Source: G025836975 sp040391135 (GTDB lineage: Bacteria; Pseudomonadota; Gammaproteobacteria; Burkholderiales; Burkholderiaceae_B). From it: a stretch of DNA of 64,000 bases. The DNA lies in NCBI GenBank assembly GCA_040391135.1, contig JBEBYL010000001.1, forward strand, positions 331,068 through 395,067, written 5' to 3'. Positions 24,859-34,059 of the stretch are shown one piece after another (the first letter of the stretch is position 1; each line of letters begins with the position of its first letter). The notes under the pieces are model-generated. The model was not told the origin of the DNA. It saw nothing but the letters and a program-made list of their open reading frames with translations, and did no database searches. A program made the translations under genes and the position numbers.

Positions 24859-26949
24859 ATGACCGTAACGAATCCCGGCGAGAAGGCGCCGCAGGGCGGC
24901 GCGGCCGCCGCTACGCTGTATCCCTTGTCCGATCATGACGATTTCATAGCGGTGCGCGCCGCGAATCATCTTGTGCGGGCCAGCGGTGTATTGGCCGGCC
25001 TGGCCTTGTTGGCCATGGCCGTCATCATGTGTTTCGAGATCGGATCCCGTTCGCTGTTCAACTCGCCGACATCCTGGGCCACGGAAATCTCGACGTACTT
25101 GCTGGTGGCTGTCGTATTCCTGGGCCTGGGCATTGCCCAGAGCAGCAACAGCCATGTGCAGGTCGAATTATGGGTGGACAGACTTTCTCCCGACGCCAGG
25201 CGCAAGGTCGAACTCATCTGCCAATGGATAGGCCTGTTCTTCGTCCTGATGTCCGCATGGCAGATGGCGTCCTTCAACGCCAGGGAGTTCTTCAATGGGA
25301 CGCGCGATTGGGGTTTGCTGTCTACGCCTCAATGGATACCGGAGCTGTCGGTGTCTGTCGGCCTGCTGGTTTATGCGTTGGCGATTTTTGTCGATATCTA
25401 TCGCTTGAAGCCGCCCAGGGGCGCTGTCCGCCGATGGGCGCTGCCCGTATTGACGCTGCTGTTGCTGGCGGTGCTGGTTACCCTGGGCCGGCATGGCGTA
25501 CCGGCATTCGGCAGCCGCCACGATTGGGGCACCCTGGCGATCGCCGGGTTCATGGTGCTGGCCATGCTGGCCTGGAGCGGCTTGCGCACCATGCTTCATA
25601 CCGTCGCCCTGTTGGGTGCGTTGTGCCTGTTGTACTGGTTGATGCGTGGGCAGCCCTTGGCCATGGTCGGCGTGTTGCTGGTGGCATCCATGATATTTCT
25701 GCTGCTGTTCGGCGTCCGGATAGCGCTTGCCCTGGGACTCGTCGGCATGCTGGGGGTCTACTTCCTGCTTTCCAGGCCGCAACTGTCCCTGCTGGCGGAG
25801 CGGGCATGGAGCAGCACCAACACCTTCACCCTATCGGCGGTACCCATGTTCATTTTCATGGGCGGTCTGCTTTTGCGCAGCGGAATCGTCGCCGGAATGT
25901 TCGATTCGCTGGTCCGCTGGTTCGGGCGCACGCCGGGCGGCCTGGCGCATGCCAGCGCCGGCGCATCGGCGGTATTCGCGGCGGTCTCCGGCTCGAGCAT
26001 CGCGACAGCGGCCACCTTGGGCAAGGTGGCCTGCCCCGAAATGATAGAGCGCGGCTACAGTCCGCGCCTGACCTACGGGGTGACTGGCGCGGGCGCCACC
26101 CTGGGTATCCTGATCCCTCCCAGCATCCCCATGATCATCTACGGCACGACCGTGGGCGCATCGGTGACCCACCTGTTCATGGGCGGCATTCTGCCTGGCT
26201 TGCTGCTGATGTCCCTGTTCATGCTGACCGCGCTGGTATGGGCTTTGGGGTGGCGCGGATCCGCACCGGCTGCGCATGCCTACACCATGAAGGAAAAGCT
26301 GGTCAGCTCCACGGGAATGGTGCCGTTCGCCGCCATCATATTCGTCGTCCTGGGTTCGATGTATGCGGGTATCGCCACACCGACCGAGGCCGCCGCCATC
26401 GGCGCGCTCGCCGCCTATATCCTGTGCCTGATACGCAAGAAGATCGATGTGGGCGGACTGTTTGCCGTCGCCCTGGATACCGCCAAGGTCAGCGCCATGT
26501 TGCTGCTCATCGTGGTGGGGGCGTCGATATTCAGCTGGGTATTCGACTATATCCGCCTGCCGCGCGAGATCGTCGCCCTGATCACCCATGCCGGCCTGGA
26601 GCCGTGGGTGGTTCTGGTCTTGATGACCTTGGTGTACCTGATGCTGGGCATGTTCATCGAATCGATCGCCATGATGCTGATGACGCTGCCCGTCACCTTT
26701 CCCATTGCCATGGCGCTGGGCATGGACCCGATCTGGTTCGGCATCTTTCTTGTGCTGATGATAGAGATCGGCTTGATCACGCCGCCGCTGGGCATGGTGC
26801 TGTTTGTCTTGAGCAGCATGAGCGAAAAAGTGAGCTTCGTTCAGATATCCCTGGGCGTGCTGCCCTTTGTGGCCATCATGCTGGCGTTCCTGGCCATACT
26901 GTATGCGTTCCCGGACATCGTGCTGTGGCTGCCGCAGCAGGCGAAATGA
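24859..26949 (+). CDS. TRAP transporter fused permease, DctQ-DctM
   Basis: This 696-aa membrane protein combines both TRAP membrane components. Residues about 30-190 form a DctQ-like four-helix domain (SRSLFNSPTSWATEISTYLL is characteristic). From about 230 onward is the large DctM domain, with GIVAGMFDSLVRWFG, SGSSIATAATLG, LGILIPPSIPMIIYG and a C-terminal LITPPLGMVLFV. AAGGAG precedes the ATG. The receptor is encoded divergently at 23604-24677. Transport would be driven by a cation gradient rather than ATP. It ends 9 bp before a convergent MmgE/PrpD gene. Confidence 0.93.
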   Translation: MTVTNPGEKAPQGGAAAATLYPLSDHDDFIAVRAANHLVRASGVLAGLALLAMAVIMCFEIGSRSLFNSPTSWATEISTYLLVAVVFLGLGIAQSSNSHVQVELWVDRLSPDARRKVELICQWIGLFFVLMSAWQMASFNAREFFNGTRDWGLLSTPQWIPELSVSVGLLVYALAIFVDIYRLKPPRGAVRRWALPVLTLLLLAVLVTLGRHGVPAFGSRHDWGTLAIAGFMVLAMLAWSGLRTMLHTVALLGALCLLYWLMRGQPLAMVGVLLVASMIFLLLFGVRIALALGLVGMLGVYFLLSRPQLSLLAERAWSSTNTFTLSAVPMFIFMGGLLLRSGIVAGMFDSLVRWFGRTPGGLAHASAGASAVFAAVSGSSIATAATLGKVACPEMIERGYSPRLTYGVTGAGATLGILIPPSIPMIIYGTTVGASVTHLFMGGILPGLLLMSLFMLTALVWALGWRGSAPAAHAYTMKEKLVSSTGMVPFAAIIFVVLGSMYAGIATPTEAAAIGALAAYILCLIRKKIDVGGLFAVALDTAKVSAMLLLIVVGASIFSWVFDYIRLPREIVALITHAGLEPWVVLVLMTLVYLMLGMFIESIAMMLMTLPVTFPIAMALGMDPIWFGIFLVLMIEIGLITPPLGMVLFVLSSMSEKVSFVQISLGVLPFVAIMLAFLAILYAFPDIVLWLPQQAK

Positions 26950-26958
26950 TGCAAGCGT

Positions 26959-28332
26959 TCAGCCGGGCGCCGCGGCCAGCGCGGCCAGGCGCCCCATGTC
27001 TTCGGCGTCTTCCATGGTCCAGACGGCCTCGATCAGCGGGCCGGCATCGCAGCCCGAACGCCCGTAGCGGCAAAGGTCGCGCAGCTTGGCTTCCAGCTCA
27101 TCGTCCGTCAGCGGCCGCCGCAAGGAGCCTCGCGCCATTTGCACGTGTTCCTGTTCGGTCGTCTGGTCGCGAAATCGCAACACCACTTTGGCGCTGTCTA
27201 TCGAATAAGCCGGATCGTCCTGGAAGCGCAGCAGCGACCCGAGCGCGCGCAGCTCCGGATCGTTGACGGCCGCATCGGAGAAGGCCTCAAGGCCGGCGCC
27301 GCCGCGCAGCAACGCGACCGGGACGGCGTGCTGGGCGCTGACTTGCGACTCGCGTCCCGTCTTGATGTTGGGGCGGTCGGTGCGCTGGCGCAACAGCGGA
27401 TGGCCGGTCAACTCGATGGATTCGATAGCATCGAGCCGGCGCGGCTCGATGCGGGCGGACAGCGCCAGGCAGGCATCCAGGACGGGATTGAGCACGACTC
27501 CGCAGGGGTAGGGCTTATAGGCGACCTTGCCGATCTCCCATTCTTCGCCCAGGTCGCGGATCACGGCATTGAAATCGGGTGCGTCGCCGAAAACCTGAAG
27601 GAAGCCGTTCACGCCCTCCAGCGGCCGTGCCGGGCCGTCGAAGCCCTCCTGTGCCAGAAGCGCGGCCAGCATGCCGTTGCGGGCCGCATTGCCGACGCTC
27701 ACACTCTTGGACATGGTTCCCAGGGATTCCACCAATCCTCCCGCCTGGCATGCGGCCGAACCCAATGCCCAGCAGAGCTGGGTGTGGGACAGTTTCAATA
27801 CCTTGCCGATGGCCATGGCGGAGCCGAACACCCCGCAGGTGGAGGTGATGTGCCAGCCCCTGTCGTAATGAAAGGGAGAGATGGCCACACCGATCCGGCA
27901 TTGCGCCTCCACTCCCAGCAGAAAGGCCAGCATGAAATCCTTGCCGGCCAGGGGCTGGCTCTGGCTTAGGGCGAACAGGGCGGGTGCCAGGGGGGATATC
28001 GGGTGGATGATGGTTGGGATATGCGTTTCGTCATAGTCATACACATTGGCGCTCATGGCGTTCAAGGCCGCGGCGTTAAGCATGTCCATGCGCTCGGGCC
28101 GGCCTACCAGTGTTGCCGTCTGTCCTGCCGAGAAGCGCGCATAGGTCCGCACGGCCCGATCCAGAGTGGGATCATTGCAGCCGGCCAGCGCCACGGCAAA
28201 ATAGTTCAGCACCGACCGCTTGATCTCATGGCGGATGCGGCCGGGGACCTGCTCCCACGAAGTGTCGCCGATGAAGGCCGCCAGCACGGTGGAAACTGGA
28301 CTTGGTTGGGTCGTTTTCTTGGCGTTTTCCAT
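26959..28332 (-). CDS. MmgE/PrpD-family protein
   Basis: This 457-aa protein belongs to the MmgE/PrpD superfamily (2-methylcitrate dehydratase, iminodisuccinate epimerase, cis-aconitate decarboxylase). Motifs include NAMSANVYDYDETH, HPISPLAPALFALSQ, GVEAQCRIG, HITSTCGVFGSA and VAYKPYPCG. The ATG at 28332 is chosen because residues upstream are unlike the family. It is divergent from the CMD/ABC operon that itself ends with a second PrpD gene. Probable role: dehydration or isomerisation of a substituted dicarboxylate; the exact reaction is open. Confidence 0.88.
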   Translation of the reverse strand: MENAKKTTQPSPVSTVLAAFIGDTSWEQVPGRIRHEIKRSVLNYFAVALAGCNDPTLDRAVRTYARFSAGQTATLVGRPERMDMLNAAALNAMSANVYDYDETHIPTIIHPISPLAPALFALSQSQPLAGKDFMLAFLLGVEAQCRIGVAISPFHYDRGWHITSTCGVFGSAMAIGKVLKLSHTQLCWALGSAACQAGGLVESLGTMSKSVSVGNAARNGMLAALLAQEGFDGPARPLEGVNGFLQVFGDAPDFNAVIRDLGEEWEIGKVAYKPYPCGVVLNPVLDACLALSARIEPRRLDAIESIELTGHPLLRQRTDRPNIKTGRESQVSAQHAVPVALLRGGAGLEAFSDAAVNDPELRALGSLLRFQDDPAYSIDSAKVVLRFRDQTTEQEHVQMARGSLRRPLTDDELEAKLRDLCRYGRSGCDAGPLIEAVWTMEDAEDMGRLAALAAAPG

Positions 28333-28411
28333 AGGTCGATGGCATTTCTGTCGGTGGGAGGAAAGAAGATATGATACCCGGAAATAAGGGAAAGATTGTA
28401 TGACGATATGA

Positions 28412-28440
28412 TTGACAGATTGTCGTTCTATCCTCATACT
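28412..28440 (+). promoter_or_regulatory. Sigma70-type promoter for the 28482-34038 operon
   Basis: TTGACA (28412-28417, a perfect -35) is followed after exactly 17 bp by CATACT (28435-28440, 4 of 6 matches to TATAAT). It lies about 40 bp upstream of the first gene's ATG, in the divergent gap with the PrpD gene. It is a good candidate for the main promoter of the six-gene transporter/enzyme operon. Confidence 0.6.
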
Positions 28441-28481
28441 TTGCTGCATATTTTCCCCTCTACTCAGGAGTCAGAACGACT

Positions 28482-28895
28482 ATGCGCAAAGAATTCAATA
28501 CAGAGCTGTTTGCCAAGGGCTTGAAAAACCGCCAAGAAGTACTCGGCGCCGAACATGTGCAGAAGTCCCTGGATGCGGCGGACGATTTCACGGCGGATAT
28601 GCAAAAGCTGGTCACCGAGTGGTGCTGGGGAGAACTCTGGGGACGTCCGGGCCTGGATCGCCGCACGCGCAGCATCATCAATCTGTCGATGCTGTCCGCA
28701 CTGAATCGGCCGCACGAGATACGTCTTCATGTGCGCGGCGCCCTGAACAACGGCCTGACCCAGGATGACATCAAGGAAATCTTCCTTCAGGTGGCCATCT
28801 ACTGTGGCGTCCCGGCGGCCCTGGACGGCATGAAGGTCGCCGCGGAAGTCATCGCCGAGGAAAAAGCCAAAGGCAACAAGGCGGGAGCCAAATAA
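28482..28895 (+). CDS. Carboxymuconolactone decarboxylase-family protein
   Basis: This 137-aa all-helical protein has the CMD family signature: WCWGELWGRPGLDRRTRSIINLSMLSALNRPHEIRLHVRGALNNG, then EIFLQVAIYCGVPAALDGMKVAAEV. The WGRPGLDRR and HVRGALNNG elements match PcaC-like 4-carboxymuconolactone decarboxylases. No other protocatechuate genes are near, so it may act on a different lactone or beta-keto acid. It is first in the six-gene operon and shares TAATG with the next gene (1-bp overlap of stop and start). Confidence 0.9.
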   Translation: MRKEFNTELFAKGLKNRQEVLGAEHVQKSLDAADDFTADMQKLVTEWCWGELWGRPGLDRRTRSIINLSMLSALNRPHEIRLHVRGALNNGLTQDDIKEIFLQVAIYCGVPAALDGMKVAAEVIAEEKAKGNKAGAK

Positions 28896-29809
28896 TGGCG
28901 GGGGCCCTACCTCGAATCGGCTTCGTGGGCGTAGGCGCCATGGGCGCACCCATGGCCGGGTGCCTGATCAAGGCCGGCTATCCGCTGACGGCATTCGACA
29001 GCAACCCTGAGCGCACTGCCGCCTTTGCCAAGGAGCATGGCCTGAAGCCCGCTGCGACGCTGGCCGAACTGGGCAAAGAGTCGGACGTGATCATAACCAT
29101 CCTTCCCAATAGCGCCATTGTCCAGGATGTGCTGTTCGGCCCGCAAGGACTGGCTTCCAGCTTGCGTTCCGGGGCCGTCGTCATCGAGATGACCTCGGGC
29201 ATCCCCAGCCAGACGGTGGAGTTCAGCGAGCGGCTTGCGCAGCAGGGCGTCGTGCTGTTCGATGCGCCCGTTTCCGGCGGGGTGCCTCGGGCCCGCACGG
29301 GTGAGCTGACCATCATGGCCGGCGGCGAGCAGGCTGATATCGATGCCGCCATGCCTATCCTGAATGCCTTGGGCAAGGTCATCCCCACGGGAAAAGTGGG
29401 CACCGGCCATGCGATGAAGGCGCTTAACAACCTGGTGTCCTCCGCCGGATTCCTTATCGGCATCGAGGCGCTGATCATCGGATCGCGCTTCGGCATCGAC
29501 CCGGAGACCATGGTCGATGTGTTGAATGTTTCAACGGGCATGAACAACAGCACGCAAAAGAAATTCAAGCAGTATGTGCTTTCGCGCAAGTTTGATTCGG
29601 GTTTCGCCATGAACCTCATGGTGAAGGACCTGACCATCGCGCTGGGTATCGCTCACGAGAATAACGTGAACGCGCCTTTCGCGGACCTGTGCCGCAACCT
29701 GTGGGCCGGCGCCAACGCCGTCCTGGGTCCTCAGGCCGACCACACCGCCGTCGCCTTGCTCAGCGAGCAACTGGCCGGCATGCAGATAGGCAAACCTCCA
29801 AAGCAATAA
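28895..29809 (+). CDS. 3-hydroxyisobutyrate dehydrogenase-family oxidoreductase
   Basis: This 304-aa enzyme has the Rossmann motif GFVGVGAMGAPMAGCL, DAPVSGGVPRARTGELT and the catalytic Lys in GHAMKALNNLVSSAG. The C-terminal helical domain is complete. It is translationally coupled to the CMD-family gene (TAATG). The nearest characterised relatives oxidise or reduce small 3-hydroxyacids with NAD(P). It lies upstream of a complete ABC importer, so the imported compound or its product is the likely substrate. Confidence 0.9.
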   Translation: MAGALPRIGFVGVGAMGAPMAGCLIKAGYPLTAFDSNPERTAAFAKEHGLKPAATLAELGKESDVIITILPNSAIVQDVLFGPQGLASSLRSGAVVIEMTSGIPSQTVEFSERLAQQGVVLFDAPVSGGVPRARTGELTIMAGGEQADIDAAMPILNALGKVIPTGKVGTGHAMKALNNLVSSAGFLIGIEALIIGSRFGIDPETMVDVLNVSTGMNNSTQKKFKQYVLSRKFDSGFAMNLMVKDLTIALGIAHENNVNAPFADLCRNLWAGANAVLGPQADHTAVALLSEQLAGMQIGKPPKQ

Positions 29810-29881
29810 CGCTGTGCCTGTCGAAGGACAGTGGACGGCAGATAGTCAGGAGGCGCAGTACCACCACCAAAGGAGAAGACA

Positions 29882-30883
29882 ATGAAGAAGCATGTAAGCA
29901 TGGTTTTACTTGCCGCCGCGGGCCTGATGCCCCTGGGCGCGCACGCGGAAGTCAGCACGCTCAATATCCCCCTGGGGGCGGGCGGCTTCGGTTTCCTACC
30001 CCTACACATGATGAAGGAACACAAGCTCATTGAGAAACACGCCGAAAAGGCCGGTCAAAAAGTTACCATCAACTGGGCCAATATCGGCGGACCTTCGGTA
30101 ATGATAGATGCATTGCTGTCGGGCTCGGCCGATTTCATTTCGGCCGGCCCCCCGTCCTTCCTGTTGTTGTGGGACCGGACCAAGGGCACGGCCAACGTCA
30201 AGGGCGTCGCGGCCATCAGCTCCATGCCCATGTTCCTGAACACGCGCGCGCCGCATCTGAAGTCCATCGACGATCTGAAGGACGGCGACAAAATGGCGGT
30301 GACCTCGGTCAAGTCGTCGATACCATCCATCATCATGCAGATGTACGCCACCGAAAAGTATGGCAAGGACCAGGCGTTCAAGTTCGATCCGTACACTGTA
30401 ACCATGAACCACGCCGACGCCGCGTCCTCGCTGATATCGGGCAGCGGGAACATTGTTGCCCACTATGCGTCATCGCCGCTGGCCCAGCGCGAGATGAAAA
30501 CCAAGGGCATACGCACCATACAGAATTCGGACGATGTCATGGGCGGGTCCACCACATTCACCATGGTGTCCACCACCACCCGCTTCCATGATCAGAATCC
30601 CAAGGTCTACGGCGCTTTCGTGGCTGCGCTTCAAGAGGCCCAGGAAATGATCAAGGCCGACAAGCAGGCCGCCGCCAAAGTGCTGATTGCCTCGATGGGC
30701 GGCAGCGGCGCCGTCGCCGACATGGTCGAGATCCTGAACGACCCGTCCACCAAGTACACGGCCAAACCGGAAAACGTCATGAAGTACGCAAAGTTCATGA
30801 ACGACATCAAAACCATAAAGAATCGGCCCGACACGCTCGCCGATCTATTCTTTCCCGGTCCCGCCATTTCCGCCGGCAACTGA
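29882..30883 (+). CDS. ABC transporter solute receptor, NitT/TauT (NMT1-like) family
   Basis: This 333-aa periplasmic protein has a short Sec signal peptide (MKKHVSMVLLAAAG..., cleavage near AHAE). The mature region begins VSTLNIPLGAGGFGFLPLHMMKE, typical of SsuA/TauA/ThiY-like receptors, followed by DALLSGSADFISAGPPSFLL. AAAGGAG precedes the ATG. It is the receptor of the importer encoded by 30955-32614. Sulfonates, pyrimidines or aromatic acids are family ligands; the flanking enzymes favour an organic acid. Confidence 0.9.
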   Translation: MKKHVSMVLLAAAGLMPLGAHAEVSTLNIPLGAGGFGFLPLHMMKEHKLIEKHAEKAGQKVTINWANIGGPSVMIDALLSGSADFISAGPPSFLLLWDRTKGTANVKGVAAISSMPMFLNTRAPHLKSIDDLKDGDKMAVTSVKSSIPSIIMQMYATEKYGKDQAFKFDPYTVTMNHADAASSLISGSGNIVAHYASSPLAQREMKTKGIRTIQNSDDVMGGSTTFTMVSTTTRFHDQNPKVYGAFVAALQEAQEMIKADKQAAAKVLIASMGGSGAVADMVEILNDPSTKYTAKPENVMKYAKFMNDIKTIKNRPDTLADLFFPGPAISAGN

Positions 30884-30898
30884 CGCGCTGGAAACAAC

Positions 30899-30920
30899 GC
30901 ATCCGGCCACGGCCGGATGC
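30899..30920 (+). other. Strong intercistronic hairpin between receptor and ATPase genes
   Basis: GCATCCGGC (30899-30907) and GCCGGATGC (30912-30920) form a perfect 9-bp GC-rich stem with a 4-nt loop, 16 bp after the receptor stop codon and 34 bp before the ATPase start. No U-run follows, so it is not a classical terminator. Such hairpins commonly protect the upstream receptor message from 3' exonucleases or attenuate downstream expression, giving excess receptor over permease. Confidence 0.7.
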
Positions 30921-30954
30921 GGATGCAGAAAAAAATGTTTGGAGACAGCCTTTC

Positions 30955-31743
30955 ATGGGTCAAACCGCAACACCTTTGCTGTCGGTTCAGGGAGTCACCC
31001 TGCGCTACCGCACAAAAGACCACATCATCACCGCAACCTATCGCGTCAGTTTCGACGTTTACCGCTCCGACCGATACGTTATCGTGGGCCCGTCGGGCTG
31101 CGGCAAGTCGACGCTGTTGAAGGCCGTTGGCGGCTACCTGCCCACGGTCGAAGGCCAGATCAAGCTGAACAACCAGGAAATCATCAAGCCCGGTCCGGAC
31201 AGGGTCATGGTGTTCCAGGAATTCGACCAATTGCTGCCATGGAAAACGGTCAAGGAAAATGTCGTCTTTGCCTTGACCGCCAGCGGCCGCCTGCAGCGCA
31301 AGGCCGCTGAAGAGAAGGCCATGCATTACATAGACAAGGTCAACCTGTCGGGTTTTGCCGACAGCTATCCGCATACCCTTTCCGGCGGCATGAAGCAGCG
31401 GGTAGCCATTGCGCGTGGCATGGCCATGGAGCCGGACATCCTGTTGATGGACGAGCCGTTCGCCGCCCTGGATGCGCTCACGCGCGCCAAAATGCAGGAC
31501 GAACTCTTGCAGTTGTGGGACGACACCCGCTTTACCGTGCTGTTCGTTACCCACTCCATATCCGAAGCCGTCAAGATCGGCAGCCGCATTCTGCTGCTCA
31601 GCCCGCATCCCGGACGGGTAAGGGCCGAGCTGAACAGCGAGGGCGCCGATACCACGGGGCCGGACGGCAAACGGCTGACGCAACGCATCGAAGAGCTGCT
31701 CTTTCAAGAGAGCGCAACGCAAGGGGGAATCGCTCATGACTGA
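30955..31743 (+). CDS. ABC transporter ATP-binding protein, NitT/TauT type
   Basis: This 262-aa ATPase has Walker A GPSGCGKST, Q-loop VFQEFDQLLPW, signature LSGGMKQR, Walker B ILLMDEPFAALDA and switch His in VTHSISEA. The C-terminal tail (about residues 225-262) matches the SsuB/TauB type. GGAGA precedes the ATG. Its 3' end overlaps the permease start by 8 bp. It energises uptake of the ligand bound by the 29882 product. Confidence 0.95.
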   Translation: MGQTATPLLSVQGVTLRYRTKDHIITATYRVSFDVYRSDRYVIVGPSGCGKSTLLKAVGGYLPTVEGQIKLNNQEIIKPGPDRVMVFQEFDQLLPWKTVKENVVFALTASGRLQRKAAEEKAMHYIDKVNLSGFADSYPHTLSGGMKQRVAIARGMAMEPDILLMDEPFAALDALTRAKMQDELLQLWDDTRFTVLFVTHSISEAVKIGSRILLLSPHPGRVRAELNSEGADTTGPDGKRLTQRIEELLFQESATQGGIAHD

Positions 31744-32614
31744 AGCAAACTCGGCGTCCACCGTATACCGGGACGAGGTCATCAATACGGTCGAGGAAGA
31801 GGATTTCGGCGTCATCGAGAAACCGCTAAGCTTGTGGGAACGATTGCTGGACAACGGCATTTTTCGCAAGGCCGTCATGCTGGTGGCGCTGGCCATTGTG
31901 TGGGAAGCCTACGCGCGGTGGTCGGGCAACCCCCTGCTGTTTCCCACCTTCGTGTCCACGATACAGGCATTTTTCTCGGGCATTGTTTCGGGCACGCTGC
32001 TGTCGGCAACCTGGACATCGATTTCATTGCTGCTGCAAGGCTACGCCGTGGGCCTGCTGATTGCCGCGCTGTTCACCGCCTTTGCCAGCGCTACCCGTGT
32101 GGGCGCTGATCTGCTGGAAACGCTGACATCCATGTTCAACCCGCTGCCCTCCATTGCCTTGCTGCCGCTGTCGATGATCTGGTTCGGCTTGGGCAATGCC
32201 AGCATTATCTTTGTCCTGGTTCATGCGGTACTGTGGGCCGTCGCCCTGAATACGCATTCGGGGTTCCGTTCGGTCAGCCTGACCTGGCGGATGGTGGGCC
32301 GAAACTATGGCCTGTCGCGCATGGGCTACGTATGCAGGATACTTGTTCCGGGCGCCTTTCCCAGCATATTGACGGGCATGAAGATAGGCTGGGCCTTCGC
32401 ATGGCGCACCCTGATCGCCGCCGAACTCGTGTTCGGTTCCAGCTCCGGCTCCGGCGGCCTGGGTTGGTATATCTTCCAAAACAAGAACATGCTTGACATA
32501 CCCAATGTATTTGCCGGGCTGCTTACCGTGATCCTGTTCGGCCTGCTGGTCGAGAACCTGATCTTCCGGGTGCTGGAGCGGCGCACCATCGGGCGCTGGG
32601 GCATGCAAACCTGA
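31736..32614 (+). CDS. ABC transporter permease, NitT/TauT type
   Basis: This 292-aa inner-membrane protein has about six transmembrane helices and the cytoplasmic coupling-loop motif in MGYVCRILVPGAFPSILTGMKIGWAFAWR. An unusually long acidic cytoplasmic N-terminus (about 45 residues, rich in Glu and Asp) precedes the first helix. It overlaps the ATPase gene by 8 bp and is followed 8 bp later by a PrpD-family gene, so the whole unit is one operon. Confidence 0.94.
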   Translation: MTEANSASTVYRDEVINTVEEEDFGVIEKPLSLWERLLDNGIFRKAVMLVALAIVWEAYARWSGNPLLFPTFVSTIQAFFSGIVSGTLLSATWTSISLLLQGYAVGLLIAALFTAFASATRVGADLLETLTSMFNPLPSIALLPLSMIWFGLGNASIIFVLVHAVLWAVALNTHSGFRSVSLTWRMVGRNYGLSRMGYVCRILVPGAFPSILTGMKIGWAFAWRTLIAAELVFGSSSGSGGLGWYIFQNKNMLDIPNVFAGLLTVILFGLLVENLIFRVLERRTIGRWGMQT

Positions 32615-32622
32615 GCCGTGAC

Positions 32623-34038
32623 ATGACGACTATTACCCAGACCCTGGCCGCTTTCGTAACCGGCATCCCCACCGACGGCATTCCCGCGCAGGCCATCGAG
32701 CGCGCAAAAATGAGCCTGGCCAGCACCATCGCCAGCGCGGCCATGGGCTACGGCATCGACTCGGCCCGCATCCTGCGGTCCCTGGAGCTTGAAGAGGGTG
32801 GGGCGGGACAGGCCGCCGTATGGTTTGATGCAAGCCGCCTGCCCTTGACGAGGGCTGTCAGGGTAAACGCCGTCGCCAGCGACGCCGCGGCGTCCGACGA
32901 CAGCGACCTGCGCAGCATCGCCCATATCGGCACCATCGTTTCCACGACCGCCGTTGCTCTGGGCGAGCACACGGGCAGGCCCGGCCGCGACCTTCTGGCC
33001 GCCATGGCGCTGGGCTATGAAGTGGCTGGCCGCATCGATGAATCGCTTACCCCGGGCCGCATGCAGCGCGGCTTTCATGGCTCGGTGTCAACGGTGTTCG
33101 GCGCGGCCGTCGCGGCGGGCCGCCTGCTTGGCCTGGACTCGGACCGCATGGCGCACGCCATTGCTTTGGCGGCTACGTCCATAGGCGGCATGGCCGTGGC
33201 CGCCGATACCAGCTGCGCGCGTGAATACCATGCCGGCAACGCCGCCATGACAGGTGTGCAGGCCGCACTGGCCGCGGGGCGGGGCTTCCAGGCCGACCTG
33301 AGCATTCTTGAAACGCCCCGAGGCTTTCTTAGCGCAATGAACGGCCAGGCCATCGAAGACATCACGAGGGACCTGGGCAAAGACTGGGATATCGTCACCG
33401 ATATGGCGATCAAGCTGATGCCCGGCGCCCATCCGTTTCATGCCACCGCCGAAGCCGCCGCGGACGCGGCCCGCGCCGGCGCCGTGCGCCCCGAGGACAT
33501 CGAGCGCGTCACGATTTCCGCGGCGGTGCAATGGACCAACTTCAAGGGCGAGCCGCATCCGCGCAATCTGGTCGATGCCGCCCATAGCCTGGTGTACTTT
33601 GTGGCGGCTTCGATCGTCGACAGGGAATTCGGCTGGGACGCCATGAGCCTGGCCAAAATGAGCGACCCCCTTATCGCCCGTGTTCAGGACAAGGTCGTAT
33701 TCGACCCTTCGCCGGCCCCCTTGCCCGACAGATTTCCGCATCGCCATGGCGGCAGCGTCGCCATCCTGCTCAAGGACGGCCGTCAATTCACCAGCACCTG
33801 CGTGGCCCCTCGCGGCTCCGGCCCGCGCGGCGTAAGCTGGGATGACATCGACGCCAAGTACCGGCGCCTGGTCCCTTTGGCGGGTCTGCGGTCCGAGCAG
33901 GTGGAAGCAAGTCTGGCCTTGCTGCATGGTTTTGACACGGCGGCTGATGTGGGCGTGTTGACGGGAATGCTGAGCGTAGCTGGGTCGGCAGCGAATTTAC
34001 AGCAAGGGCTCAAGGACGGCTTACAAGAGCGACGATAA
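32623..34038 (+). CDS. MmgE/PrpD-family protein
   Basis: This 471-aa protein has PrpD-like features: a helical domain with ALGYEVAGRIDES, HGSVSTVFGAAVAAGRLLGL, and AIKLMPGAHPFHATAEAAADA instead of the usual KPYPCC/HPS motif, indicating a distinct subfamily from the 26959-28332 protein. It is the last gene of the operon carrying the ABC importer, placing its reaction directly downstream of uptake. The RBS is weak, with coupling to the permease likely. Dehydratase, isomerase or decarboxylase activities are all possible. Confidence 0.85.
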   Translation: MTTITQTLAAFVTGIPTDGIPAQAIERAKMSLASTIASAAMGYGIDSARILRSLELEEGGAGQAAVWFDASRLPLTRAVRVNAVASDAAASDDSDLRSIAHIGTIVSTTAVALGEHTGRPGRDLLAAMALGYEVAGRIDESLTPGRMQRGFHGSVSTVFGAAVAAGRLLGLDSDRMAHAIALAATSIGGMAVAADTSCAREYHAGNAAMTGVQAALAAGRGFQADLSILETPRGFLSAMNGQAIEDITRDLGKDWDIVTDMAIKLMPGAHPFHATAEAAADAARAGAVRPEDIERVTISAAVQWTNFKGEPHPRNLVDAAHSLVYFVAASIVDREFGWDAMSLAKMSDPLIARVQDKVVFDPSPAPLPDRFPHRHGGSVAILLKDGRQFTSTCVAPRGSGPRGVSWDDIDAKYRRLVPLAGLRSEQVEASLALLHGFDTAADVGVLTGMLSVAGSAANLQQGLKDGLQERR

Positions 34039-34059
34039 TCGGAGCTGGCTTTTGAAGGT

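Noticed and set aside
25029..27266. A 745-codon open frame on the plus strand, shifted against the TRAP permease gene
   Set aside because: Its translation is Arg/His/Gly-rich low-complexity sequence with no family motifs; it is a GC-driven shadow of the DctQM gene, which has membrane helices and TRAP signatures.
28482..28895. Assignment as the protocatechuate-pathway pcaC gene
   Set aside because: None of pcaBDGHIJ is in the neighbourhood, so only the protein family can be claimed.
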